Shown here in pieces: positions 8,362-16,566 of a stretch of DNA of 64,000 bases. The notes beneath the pieces are model-generated. The model searched no databases. It saw nothing but the letters and a program-made list of their open reading frames with translations, and was not told the DNA's origin. This DNA is from an uncultured Lachnospira sp. (lineage in GTDB: Bacteria; Bacillota; Clostridia; Lachnospirales; Lachnospiraceae), in the NCBI GenBank assembly GCA_944381165.1, contig CALWKC010000012.1, forward strand, positions 1 to 64,000, in the 5' to 3' direction. The number at the start of each line of letters is the position of its first letter. Positions within the stretch are counted from its first letter, which is position 1. The position numbers were made by a program, and so were the translations under genes.

Positions 8362-9540
8362 TTATTCCACTACTATTCTCTCAACCGTATCAACAGCCTT
8401 CTTCACCATATCATCAATGCAGTCTGCAAGATGCTTTTCGTCATTTTTTATAATATTGAGATTTGGCTTCGTTACAGGATGCTTTGCGACAAATATAGTA
8501 CAGCAGTCCTCAAACGGCTGTATAGACGTCTCGTATGTTCCTATCTTCTCCGACAAATCTATAATTTCCTGCTTGTCAAAGCCGATTACAGGTCTGAATA
8601 CAGGCATCGTGCACACCTCATTTGTGCAATACAGGCTCTGCATTGTCTGGCTTGCAACCTGCCCAATACTCTCCCCGGTTATAAGTCCAAGACAGCCGCT
8701 CTTTTTGCCAAGTTCCTCAGCTATTCTCATCATATATCTTCTCATTATAATCGTGAGCTCGTCATGAGGACATTTCTCATATATAGCGAGCTGAATATCC
8801 GTAAAATTAACTACATTAAGGACAATCGGCCCCGCGTATCCTGCAACAAGCCTTGCCAAATCGACAACCTTCTGCTTTGCGCGCTCGCTTGTGTACGGAG
8901 GAGCATGGAAATATGTCGCCTCAAGCTGCACGCCTCTCTTTGCAATCATATAACCCGCCACCGGACTGTCAATTCCTCCTGAGAGCAAAAGCATTGCTTT
9001 CCCGGCAGTTCCTACAGGCATTCCGCCCGGTCCCGGAATTTCTTCGGAATAAATATTTATTTTATTTCTCACCTCAACCTGCAATAACACCTGAGGCTTG
9101 TGCACGTCAACTTTAAGCTCTGGAAACGCATCTAACAGTCTGGCTCCGAGCTCCATATTAATTTCCATAGAATCCATAGGATAGTTTTTACGTGCTCTTC
9201 TCGCGTTGACTTTAAATGTTATATTTTTGTCGGGATACGTCCGATTAAAATAATCAATAACATTCTCTGCCAGATCATCAAAGCCGTTGTCCTCAATCTG
9301 AACTACCGGGCAGATGCCTATAATTCCGAATACTCTCTGAAGTGCGGCTACAGCCTCGTCGTAGTCAAACTCCTCTTGAGCAAGGGCATAAATTCTTCCG
9401 TTCTCCTTAGTGACTCTAAAAGCTCCGTCAACATCCCTCAAAGCATATTTTATCTGGCGGACCAGCGCATCCTCAAAAAGATAACGGTTTTTTCCCTTTA
9501 CGCCAATTTCGCCGTACTTTATCAAAAATGCCTTGTACAT
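8362..9540 (-). CDS. thiI: tRNA 4-thiouridine synthase ThiI
   Basis: A 392-residue protein that adenylates U8 of tRNA and inserts sulfur to form 4-thiouridine. An N-terminal ferredoxin-like/THUMP region is followed by the PP-loop ATP-binding motif LLLSGGIDSPVAG near residue 185. The C-terminal rhodanese domain of the E. coli enzyme is absent, as is usual in Firmicutes, where a dedicated cysteine desulfurase supplies sulfur. That partner is encoded 39 bases upstream. Confidence 0.93.
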   Translation of the reverse strand: MYKAFLIKYGEIGVKGKNRYLFEDALVRQIKYALRDVDGAFRVTKENGRIYALAQEEFDYDEAVAALQRVFGIIGICPVVQIEDNGFDDLAENVIDYFNRTYPDKNITFKVNARRARKNYPMDSMEINMELGARLLDAFPELKVDVHKPQVLLQVEVRNKINIYSEEIPGPGGMPVGTAGKAMLLLSGGIDSPVAGYMIAKRGVQLEATYFHAPPYTSERAKQKVVDLARLVAGYAGPIVLNVVNFTDIQLAIYEKCPHDELTIIMRRYMMRIAEELGKKSGCLGLITGESIGQVASQTMQSLYCTNEVCTMPVFRPVIGFDKQEIIDLSEKIGTYETSIQPFEDCCTIFVAKHPVTKPNLNIIKNDEKHLADCIDDMVKKAVDTVERIVVE

Positions 9541-9579
9541 TTACATTCTCCTTTTCCTGTTTTTAAACAAATTAAGCTT

Positions 9580-10737
9580 CTACATTCTTTTATATTTTCT
9601 AAGCACCGGCAAAAGCTCTCTTAAAGCCTCCAGTGTATAATCGAGCTGTTCTTTTGTCGTGTCAAAGCAAAAGCTGAATCTGATTGTGGAGTCCAGCAAT
9701 TCCTGCTTTATGCCCGCAGCCACAAGCGTCGAACTCAAGCCCGGCTTGTTTGAAGAGCAGGCGGAGCCTGATGAGACATAAATATTTTTATCCTCAAGCG
9801 CGTGAAGAAGCACCTCTGCGCGAACTCCCTCAAAGCTTGCGCTCACCACATGAGGAGCGCTCTCACGCCCGTATTTTCCATTCACGGTTACGCCCTCTGT
9901 CTTTTCAAGCTCTGACACAAAATAATCTCTCAGCTCATACATTTTTTCGATTTTACTGTCAAAATCTTTTGTGTAAATCAGCTCCGCAGCCTTGCCAAGC
10001 CCTGCTATTCCCGGCACATTTTCAGTACCTGAGCGCATTGCCCGCTGCTGTCCTCCTCCGAGTATAAGAGGTTTTATCTTTGTCTTTTCTTTTATATATA
10101 AAAATCCCGTTCCCTTCGGACCGTGAATTTTATGTCCGCTCACCGACATTAAATCAATATTCATCTTTTTCGGAAAAATACGCATTTTACCGTAAGCCTG
10201 AATAGCATCAACGTGGAAAACTGTCTCTGAATTAAAAGCCTTCACGATACGCCCTATCTCCTCAACAGGCTCTATTGTACCTATCTCATTATTAACAAGC
10301 ATAACCGACACAAGAATTGTCTCCGTATCGAGGGCTTCCTTAAGAGCCTCAAGAGAGACAACCCCGGAGCCGTCCACCGGAAGATATGTCACCCGAAAGC
10401 CGTTCTCTTCAAGATAACGAAACGGCTCTTTCACTGAGGAATGTTCCACTGATGAGACCAAAACATGATTTCCGCGTCTCCTGTTTGCCATGGCAGCTCC
10501 GATAATCGCCATGTTATTAGATTCTGTTCCGCCTGATGTAAAAAGTATTTCCTTTTCACTGCACTTAAGTGTTTTTGCGATAATCTCTGATGACTTTTTT
10601 ATATAATTCTCGGCGTCTACTCCCTTAATATGCTTTGACGACGGGTTGCCGTAATCGTTTCGCATAACATCTGATACAATTTTAACAACTTCCTCTGCCG
10701 CTCTTGTAGTCGCCGCATTGTCCAAATACGCTTCCAT
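9580..10737 (-). CDS. iscS: Cysteine desulfurase (NifS/IscS family) partnered with ThiI
   Basis: A 385-residue PLP enzyme that takes sulfur from cysteine. Visible features are LDNAATT at the start, the PLP-lysine motif SGHKIHGPKGTG near residue 200, and the sulfur-carrying cysteine in SSGSACSSNKPG near residue 325. I use the ATG at 10737 (MEAYLDNAA), preceded by AGAAGG; the ATG six codons upstream overlaps the GGAGG of that site. Placement directly before thiI indicates a dedicated sulfur donor for tRNA thiolation. The symbol is by family only. Confidence 0.88.
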   Translation of the reverse strand: MEAYLDNAATTRAAEEVVKIVSDVMRNDYGNPSSKHIKGVDAENYIKKSSEIIAKTLKCSEKEILFTSGGTESNNMAIIGAAMANRRRGNHVLVSSVEHSSVKEPFRYLEENGFRVTYLPVDGSGVVSLEALKEALDTETILVSVMLVNNEIGTIEPVEEIGRIVKAFNSETVFHVDAIQAYGKMRIFPKKMNIDLMSVSGHKIHGPKGTGFLYIKEKTKIKPLILGGGQQRAMRSGTENVPGIAGLGKAAELIYTKDFDSKIEKMYELRDYFVSELEKTEGVTVNGKYGRESAPHVVSASFEGVRAEVLLHALEDKNIYVSSGSACSSNKPGLSSTLVAAGIKQELLDSTIRFSFCFDTTKEQLDYTLEALRELLPVLRKYKRM

Positions 10738-10773
10738 TTGCACCTTCTCCTCCATTCATTTCGAAGCGGTTTA

Positions 10774-11511
10774 TCAGCTTTCCAGCTTGTACATAAGCAC
10801 CGACATCAGCATCATGCCGGCTGTCTCTGTGCGAAGAATGCGTTTTCCGAGCGTAATCTCCTCCCAGCCCATTGATTTTGCCAGTGAAAGCTCCTCCAGC
10901 TCGTATCCGCCCTCAGGCCCTATAAATATACCTATACTCTGTCCCGGCTGAATATCTCTGATTATGTTTCTGGTCTTTTCCATCCCGTCAGCACATTCAT
11001 ACGGCAGCAGCTTTACGTCAAGCTTTTCAGCCATCGCGAGCGCCTCCTTAAAGGAACACACATCCGCCACCTCAGGTATAATACTTCTCTTGCTCTGCTT
11101 GGCAGCACTCTCAGCTATCATATTCCAGCGCTTTACCTTCGCCTCACACTTTTTCCCGTCCAGCTTTACGACAGACCTTTTCATTGCGACAGGCACAATG
11201 CAAAACGCTCCCAGCTCAACCATTTTCTGTATAATGAGCTCCATTTTATCGCCCTTTGGAAGTCCCTGAAAAAGATACACCTTGGACTCAAGCTCTCTTC
11301 CCTGCTCGTCAACGCCGTCTATTTCCGCCCTGACTGACAAGTCAGATATTTCACTTATATGACAGCGATAGTCTGTATTGCTGCCGCTGCTTATCAAAAG
11401 CTCATCACCGGGCTTCATTCGAAGTACATTTTTCAAATGCCTCACATCGTCCCCGGTAATCTCTATATATGTATCATGAATATTTTCATGCTGTGCAAAA
11501 AAATGATACAT
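10774..11511 (-). CDS. rsmE: 16S rRNA m3U1498 methyltransferase RsmE
   Basis: A 245-residue SPOUT-class methyltransferase that methylates U1498 of 16S rRNA. The family start MYHFFA, the PUA-like N-terminus (HLKNVLRMKPGDEL) and the SPOUT knot (IGPEGGYELEE, LGKRILRTETA) are all clear. The start ATG at 11511 overlaps the prmA stop codon as TAATG, so translation is coupled. Upstream in-frame codons (MGKHNGEKAGHV) lie inside prmA and are not used. Confidence 0.93.
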   Translation of the reverse strand: MYHFFAQHENIHDTYIEITGDDVRHLKNVLRMKPGDELLISSGSNTDYRCHISEISDLSVRAEIDGVDEQGRELESKVYLFQGLPKGDKMELIIQKMVELGAFCIVPVAMKRSVVKLDGKKCEAKVKRWNMIAESAAKQSKRSIIPEVADVCSFKEALAMAEKLDVKLLPYECADGMEKTRNIIRDIQPGQSIGIFIGPEGGYELEELSLAKSMGWEEITLGKRILRTETAGMMLMSVLMYKLES

Positions 11512-12473
11512 TACATGCCCCGCTTTCTCGCCGTTATGTTTACCCACTCGCCGTCATGATTGATTTCCACAATCTCAAGTTCGGGATTTTTCTCAAAGCA
11601 CTCTGCAACTTCTTTCTCTTTTGTGTCTATTATGCCTGAGGTTATAAAATACGCCCCCGGCTTCATATGACGCGTAATCTCTGATGACAACGGCTCAAGC
11701 ACATCTGCAAGAATATTTGCACAGACAATATCGTAGCACTCAAAGCCGCATCTTTTCTGTATCTTCTCGTCATCTATGATATTTCCCTCTATAACTTCAA
11801 GCTGCTCAGGCAGAATATTATTCTGCGCAGCGTTTTCCTCCGACGCCGTAACAGCATTCGGGTCAAGATCGGTACCAAGCGCATGTTTTGCGCCGTACTT
11901 TAACGCAACAACAGAAAGAATACCGCTTCCGCAGCCTACGTCAAGCACTTCCTCGCCGCCCCTGACATATTTCTGAAGCTGTTTTATGACCATTCTGGTA
12001 GTCTCGTGCGAGCCTGTTCCAAAGGCAGTTCCCGGGTCAATAGACAGCACCGGGTGTCCCTTCATCTCTTCCGTAACCGGCTCCCATGTCGGCTTAATAT
12101 ACAGATCGCCTATCGTAAATGTATGCCAGTACTGTTTCCAGTTGTTAATCCAATCCTTATCCTCTGTCTGGCTCCCGGTTACAGTTCCCTCGCCTACACT
12201 CACAAAGCCGCGCAGCTCATCAAGTCCCGCCTCTACCTTTGCAAGAATTGTATTGTCGTCCTCATCTGCATCAATATAAAAATTAACCTTTGCAGAGCCG
12301 TCGTCTGGTGGAAGCTCGGGAATAAAATCGACAAACATCGTCTTTGCCTCCTCCTGTGTAAGCTGAACATTATCCTGTATCTCTATTCCCTCTATTCCGA
12401 GTTCAGAAAGCATGCAGCTTATCAAATCCACAGCCTCGGTTGTCGTCTGAATTGTGTATTTGTTCCATTTCAT
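11511..12473 (-). CDS. prmA: Ribosomal protein L11 methyltransferase PrmA
   Basis: A 320-residue SAM-dependent methyltransferase that trimethylates ribosomal protein L11. The family N-terminus MKWNKYTI is present, and the SAM-binding motif reads VLDVGCGSGILSV near residue 185; DPGTAFGTGSHETT precedes it as expected. GGAG lies seven bases before the ATG at 12473; the earlier ATG (MEKI) overlaps that site. The prmA-rsmE order is widespread in Firmicutes. Confidence 0.93.
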   Translation of the reverse strand: MKWNKYTIQTTTEAVDLISCMLSELGIEGIEIQDNVQLTQEEAKTMFVDFIPELPPDDGSAKVNFYIDADEDDNTILAKVEAGLDELRGFVSVGEGTVTGSQTEDKDWINNWKQYWHTFTIGDLYIKPTWEPVTEEMKGHPVLSIDPGTAFGTGSHETTRMVIKQLQKYVRGGEEVLDVGCGSGILSVVALKYGAKHALGTDLDPNAVTASEENAAQNNILPEQLEVIEGNIIDDEKIQKRCGFECYDIVCANILADVLEPLSSEITRHMKPGAYFITSGIIDTKEKEVAECFEKNPELEIVEINHDGEWVNITARKRGM

Positions 12474-12496
12474 AATCTTCTCCATTCCAAAGCGTT

Positions 12497-13957
12497 TTAC
12501 GCGTCCTTTAAAAATGCTTTATAGCTCAGGTATGCCTCATACAAATCAACCTTGCTTATAACCTCGTACGGCGCATGCATATTCTGTACGCCTACGCCGC
12601 TGTCTATAACATTCATTCCGTAATTTGCAAGAATATAAGCGATAGTTCCGCCGCCGCCCAAATCCACTCTTCCAAGCTCGGCAGTCTGGAACGCCACATC
12701 ATTATCATCCATAATTTTCCTGAGTTTTGCAAGATATTCGGCGCTTGCGTCATTTGAACCGCTCTTTCCTCTTGAGCCCGTATATTTCATAAACACAACG
12801 CCTTTGCCGAAATACGCCGTATTTTTCTTCTCGTTGACATTTGGATAGTTCGGGTCATATGCTGAATTTACGTCAGAAGAGAGCATATTTGAATTTGAGA
12901 GCGCTCTGCGAAGTTTGAGTTCAGAGTACTGTCCGCTTCTGTCCATAACCTCGGCAACCATATTTTCAAAAAATCTTGAATGCATTCCTGTAGCGCCCAC
13001 GCTTCCGATTTCCTCTTTATCCACAAGTATACAAACGCTGGTTTTTTCGGGATTTTCCGATTCGAGCTGGGCTATCAGCGACGGGTATGCGCAAACACGG
13101 TCATCGTGACCGTAGCCTATTACCATACTCCTGTCAATTCCGTAATCCCTTGCAGGACCTGCCGGAACGACGCACAGCTCCGCCGAAAGAAAATCCTCCT
13201 CCTCTATGCCGCAGCGCTCCTTGAGAAGCGATAAAATATGAGCCTTAACGGCGTCTTTTTCAGAATTTTTATCATTATTAACACCTTTAATATCTGCAGT
13301 CTCTTCACCACTCTTCAAAGCATCGGCGATTTCGCCGTTGTCATCGCGTTTTGCAGGCATACTTCCCACAAGCACGTTTAAATCCTCTCCCTCTATAACC
13401 TTATCGGCTTTTTTATTCATCTGCTCAGCGGCAAGATGAATAAGCAAATCTGAAATTCCGACAACAGGCTCATCGCTCTTTTCGCCTATGCATATCTCGA
13501 CAGATGTCCCATCCTTTAACGCCACAATGCCGTGGAGAGCCATAGGCATTGCAACCCACTGATATTTCTTAATTCCGCCGTAGTAATGCGTATCCATAAG
13601 CGCAAGACCGCTGTCCTCATACAGCGGATTCTGTTTGATGTCAAGCCTCGGAGAATCTATGTGTGCGCCGAGAATGTTAAGCCCGTTCTCCATAGGCTCC
13701 CTTCCCATTGAGAAAAGCACAATCGCCTTTTCTTTATTTACGGCATACACCTTATCTCCTGACTCAAGTCTCTCATTATTATTGATAACATCAAATAAAT
13801 TTTTATACCCTGACTCCTCTGCAAGCCTTACTGCCTCCTTAACACACTCCCGCTCAGTCTTGCACTCTGAAATAAAATTTTTATAAGAGTCAGCAAAGGA
13901 AAAAATACGTTTTCTTCCTTCATCGTCATATTTGTTCCATGCATTTTTTCTATCCAT
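12497..13957 (-). CDS. M18 family aspartyl aminopeptidase
   Basis: A 486-residue zinc aminopeptidase of family M18, removing N-terminal acidic residues from peptides in the cytosol. Metal-binding and catalytic motifs visible are GAHIDSPRLD near residue 98, DKEEIGSVGATGM near residue 305, and the C-terminal histidine in NMHAPYEV. It begins after GGAGG and a short spacer. An acidic low-complexity insertion (GEETADIKGVNNDKNSEKD) sits mid-protein, as in clostridial homologues. Confidence 0.9.
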   Translation of the reverse strand: MDRKNAWNKYDDEGRKRIFSFADSYKNFISECKTERECVKEAVRLAEESGYKNLFDVINNNERLESGDKVYAVNKEKAIVLFSMGREPMENGLNILGAHIDSPRLDIKQNPLYEDSGLALMDTHYYGGIKKYQWVAMPMALHGIVALKDGTSVEICIGEKSDEPVVGISDLLIHLAAEQMNKKADKVIEGEDLNVLVGSMPAKRDDNGEIADALKSGEETADIKGVNNDKNSEKDAVKAHILSLLKERCGIEEEDFLSAELCVVPAGPARDYGIDRSMVIGYGHDDRVCAYPSLIAQLESENPEKTSVCILVDKEEIGSVGATGMHSRFFENMVAEVMDRSGQYSELKLRRALSNSNMLSSDVNSAYDPNYPNVNEKKNTAYFGKGVVFMKYTGSRGKSGSNDASAEYLAKLRKIMDDNDVAFQTAELGRVDLGGGGTIAYILANYGMNVIDSGVGVQNMHAPYEVISKVDLYEAYLSYKAFLKDA

Positions 13958-14004
13958 AATAATCCTCCATTCCGAAACGGTTTATTGTAAAGGAACGCGA
14001 AGAG

Positions 14005-14026
14005 AAATAAGCTGTCGAGCTTATTT
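14005..14026 (-). repeat. Palindrome upstream of the M18 peptidase gene
   Basis: A perfect 9-base inverted repeat (AAATAAGCT/AGCTTATTT) with a 4-base loop. On the minus strand it is followed by CTCTTCGCG and then by AATGGAGGATTATTATG at the peptidase start. Nearly the same tail follows the palindrome nearest the BMP-domain gene near 54200, which suggests a shared intergenic element. It lacks a T-run for termination. Confidence 0.5.
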
Positions 14027-14046
14027 TTCATACTTATCCTCCATTT

Positions 14047-14661
14047 TTATATATCAAGCGTAAGCTGATTATCGTCCTCTCCGCCTATTTCCTGTTCTCT
14101 TATCTCTGCTTCAAGCTCCATCTGAGCCTCGTCCTTAAATTTTTCAACCAGTTCCTCGCTTATAACAGGAAGCTCATCAATAGACTGAACTCCGAAGCTT
14201 CTTAAAAATTCCTCGGTAGTTCCGAAAAGCATCGGTCTTCCCGGAGCGTCAAGACGCCCGAGCTCCTTTGCAAGTCCGTACTCAACCAGCTTATTAACAG
14301 CATGGTCACAGCTTACACCCCTTATTTTTTCTATCTCAAGTTTTGTAATAGGCTGTTTGTAGGCAATAATTGACAGCGTTTCCAAAAGCACATCGGTAAG
14401 CACATATTTTCTCGGCTGGCTCGCAACTTTTATAAGCTGCTCATAATATTCTGTCTTTGTGCAGAGCTGAAATGAATTTTCCAGCTCGATAATTCTGATG
14501 CCGCGGTTTGCAGCCTCATACTTGTCCATCATATTATGTACTATTTTAACGGTTGTATCAACATCATGCTCAATGGCTGCGGCAAGCTTTTCCGCCTCAA
14601 CGGAATCTCCCATTGCAAACAGCACCGCCTCTATAGCCGCCTCTATTCTGTCTAAGTCCAT
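14047..14661 (-). CDS. scpB: Segregation and condensation protein ScpB
   Basis: A 204-residue protein with two winged-helix domains, a subunit of the SMC-ScpAB condensin that organises and segregates the chromosome. Recognisable stretches are IEAAIEAVLFAMGDSV, LSIIAYKQPITKLEIEKIRGVSCD and LLFGTTEEFLRSFG. The C-terminus is a short acidic tail. It follows scpA by 71 bases and has GGAG before the ATG at 14661. Confidence 0.95.
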   Translation of the reverse strand: MDLDRIEAAIEAVLFAMGDSVEAEKLAAAIEHDVDTTVKIVHNMMDKYEAANRGIRIIELENSFQLCTKTEYYEQLIKVASQPRKYVLTDVLLETLSIIAYKQPITKLEIEKIRGVSCDHAVNKLVEYGLAKELGRLDAPGRPMLFGTTEEFLRSFGVQSIDELPVISEELVEKFKDEAQMELEAEIREQEIGGEDDNQLTLDI

Positions 14662-14732
14662 TTATTCTCCATTCCCGCGCAGCTTTTGTGATTTTTAAAA
14701 TATATGTTTCAATGTCCGATAAGCCACGCAAT

Positions 14733-15512
14733 CTACTCCTCAACAATAACATCATCTATAAGCTCAGGATTTCTGACAACATTTATATCAATCTCGCCGA
14801 AGGTCCCCTCTTGATGCACCTCGACAAAACCTGTCTTTATAAGCTCAAGCATCACAAGAAATGTGACGATTACAGAAACCTTTGATAAGTTTTCGGAAAG
14901 CATGTCCCTGAACGAAAAACTTTTGTGCGTTATCAAAAAGCTCTTAACCTGTACAAGCTTCTCAGACATACTGACCTCTTCTTTTTCTATTTTTCCGAAC
15001 TTGCTTCTTATCGGGTCAACCTTTTCCTCCTGGCGCTTAAGCACCTCCTGAAAAATAGCGTTAAGCCTTGCAAGCGTCGTATCTCCAACAAGCTCCTTTA
15101 AGTCCACAGGCGGTCTGTACGCCTCAACCTCCTCAGGGACAGTCGGCTTTTTATAAAATGTACGCTCCGCATCAATCTGCCTGTCCTTAAGCTCATAAGA
15201 CATATATTTAAAAAGCTTATATTCGAGAAGTTTCTCGACAAGCTCGGCTCTCGGATCCTCCTCCTGCCCCTCGTCATTCACTTCCTTAGGCAGAAGCATT
15301 CTTGACTTAATATCAAGCAACGTCGCCGCCATAACAAGGAATTCGCTCACAACATTCAAATCCTCTTTGTCCATCTGATTGACATACTCCATATACTGCT
15401 CCGTAATCATCGCAATCGGAATATCATATATATTAACCTTATTTTTATCAATCAGATGAAGCAGCAAATCAAGCGGTCCCTCAAACACCTGAAGCTTTAC
15501 ATTAATTCCCAT
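14733..15512 (-). CDS. scpA: Segregation and condensation protein ScpA
   Basis: A 259-residue kleisin that bridges SMC heads and binds ScpB. The N-terminal SMC-neck-binding segment FEGPLDLLLHLIDKNKVNIYDIPI and the C-terminal winged helix (VIVTFLVMLELIKTGFVEVHQ) are clear. The ATG at 15512 (MGINVK) has GGAG seven bases upstream; a TTG two codons earlier is less likely. Confidence 0.95.
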   Translation of the reverse strand: MGINVKLQVFEGPLDLLLHLIDKNKVNIYDIPIAMITEQYMEYVNQMDKEDLNVVSEFLVMAATLLDIKSRMLLPKEVNDEGQEEDPRAELVEKLLEYKLFKYMSYELKDRQIDAERTFYKKPTVPEEVEAYRPPVDLKELVGDTTLARLNAIFQEVLKRQEEKVDPIRSKFGKIEKEEVSMSEKLVQVKSFLITHKSFSFRDMLSENLSKVSVIVTFLVMLELIKTGFVEVHQEGTFGEIDINVVRNPELIDDVIVEE

Positions 15513-15588
15513 TATCAATCTCCATTTTTACATAAAAACACAAATTATATTGTAACCAAAATTAATACTTTATGCAATAGCCGTGAGA

Positions 15589-15617
15589 TTGAAAATATTT
15601 TGTCAATGATATATACT
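15589..15617 (+). promoter_or_regulatory. Candidate promoter for the YihY-type gene
   Basis: TTGAAA (15589-15594), 17-base spacer, TATACT (15612-15617), about 90 bases upstream of the proposed start at 15709, in the divergent gap from scpA. Confidence 0.5.
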
Positions 15618-15708
15618 AATTACTGCAATATGCACATTTTATACAAATTTGCGGAATAATAGTACTATAACAAATCTAGCTCTGCAAGGCAGCGCGGAAC
15701 GGAAATAT

Positions 15709-16566
15709 ATGAATAAAAAAATTAATAAATTTATTATAATTATCAAACAAATAGCCGGGAGACTCTCCAGTGATTCAATCACAAATTATGCCGCCCAGTC
15801 ATGCTTTTATATGATTTTGAGCTTCTTCCCTTTTTTAGTTCTCCTCATGAGCCTTATTCACTATCTGCCTGTAACTCCGGAAACAATTATCGAAATTCTT
15901 CGGGCGGTGGCTCCTCCTCAGATTGAGCCTATGCTTGAGAGTATAATAAACGATGTATACAACAACTCAAGTATCGCGGTTATTTCAATGACCACGATAG
16001 TAATACTGTGGTCCGCAGGAAAGGGATTTCTCTCAATTATCCAGTGCCTTAACACGATTTATGATGCACACAGCCACCGCAACTGGTTTGTTTCACGAAT
16101 GATGTCAACATTTTACACGATTATATTCCTCTTCAGCATTGCGGCGTCTCTCATTCTTCTGGTATTCGGAAATAAGCTTGTATCGTTTATAGGACTGTTT
16201 CTGCCCGGGATCGCAAATGTGCTGGAAGCGATTATACACAATAAATCGCTGTTATTCCCGTGCGCGCTTATGCTTTTGTTTATGTTTATGTACAAATACC
16301 TTCCAAACCGCAGGTCAACACTTTTAAACGAACTTCCGGGAGCCGTATTTTCTTCTGTCGGCTGGTTTTTGTTTTCATATTTTTATTCAATATATGTAAA
16401 CAACTCTCCGAACTTTTCACTTATGTACGGAAGTCTGTCGACACTTATTTTTGCGTTAATCTGGATGTATTCCTGCTTTATAATACTTTTTCTCGGGGCG
16501 GAGCTCAACATGTTTATCTTTAAAAAGCGCTCAGGAGACTGTGGTTCCCGGATAGAAGAACTGTAA
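15709..16566 (+). CDS. YihY/BrkB family membrane protein
   Basis: A 285-residue integral membrane protein of the YihY/BrkB (formerly RNase BN) family. The start region ITNYAAQSCFYMILSFFPFLVLL is diagnostic, and the last membrane segments read LSTLIFALIWMYSCFIILFLGAELN, with the family GAELN motif. Six hydrophobic segments are visible. No function is established. I use the ATG at 15709; the upstream frame opens only from a TTG without a ribosome binding site. The 3' end overlaps the convergent SpoIID-domain gene by 36 bases. Confidence 0.85.
   Translation: MNKKINKFIIIIKQIAGRLSSDSITNYAAQSCFYMILSFFPFLVLLMSLIHYLPVTPETIIEILRAVAPPQIEPMLESIINDVYNNSSIAVISMTTIVILWSAGKGFLSIIQCLNTIYDAHSHRNWFVSRMMSTFYTIIFLFSIAASLILLVFGNKLVSFIGLFLPGIANVLEAIIHNKSLLFPCALMLLFMFMYKYLPNRRSTLLNELPGAVFSSVGWFLFSYFYSIYVNNSPNFSLMYGSLSTLIFALIWMYSCFIILFLGAELNMFIFKKRSGDCGSRIEEL

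Noticed and set aside
13828-14031. A 67-codon minus-strand frame with a good GGAGG site, starting through the palindrome at 14005
   Set aside because: It overlaps the start of the M18 peptidase out of frame by 130 bases, its first codons are the palindrome itself, and the sequence looks non-protein-like.
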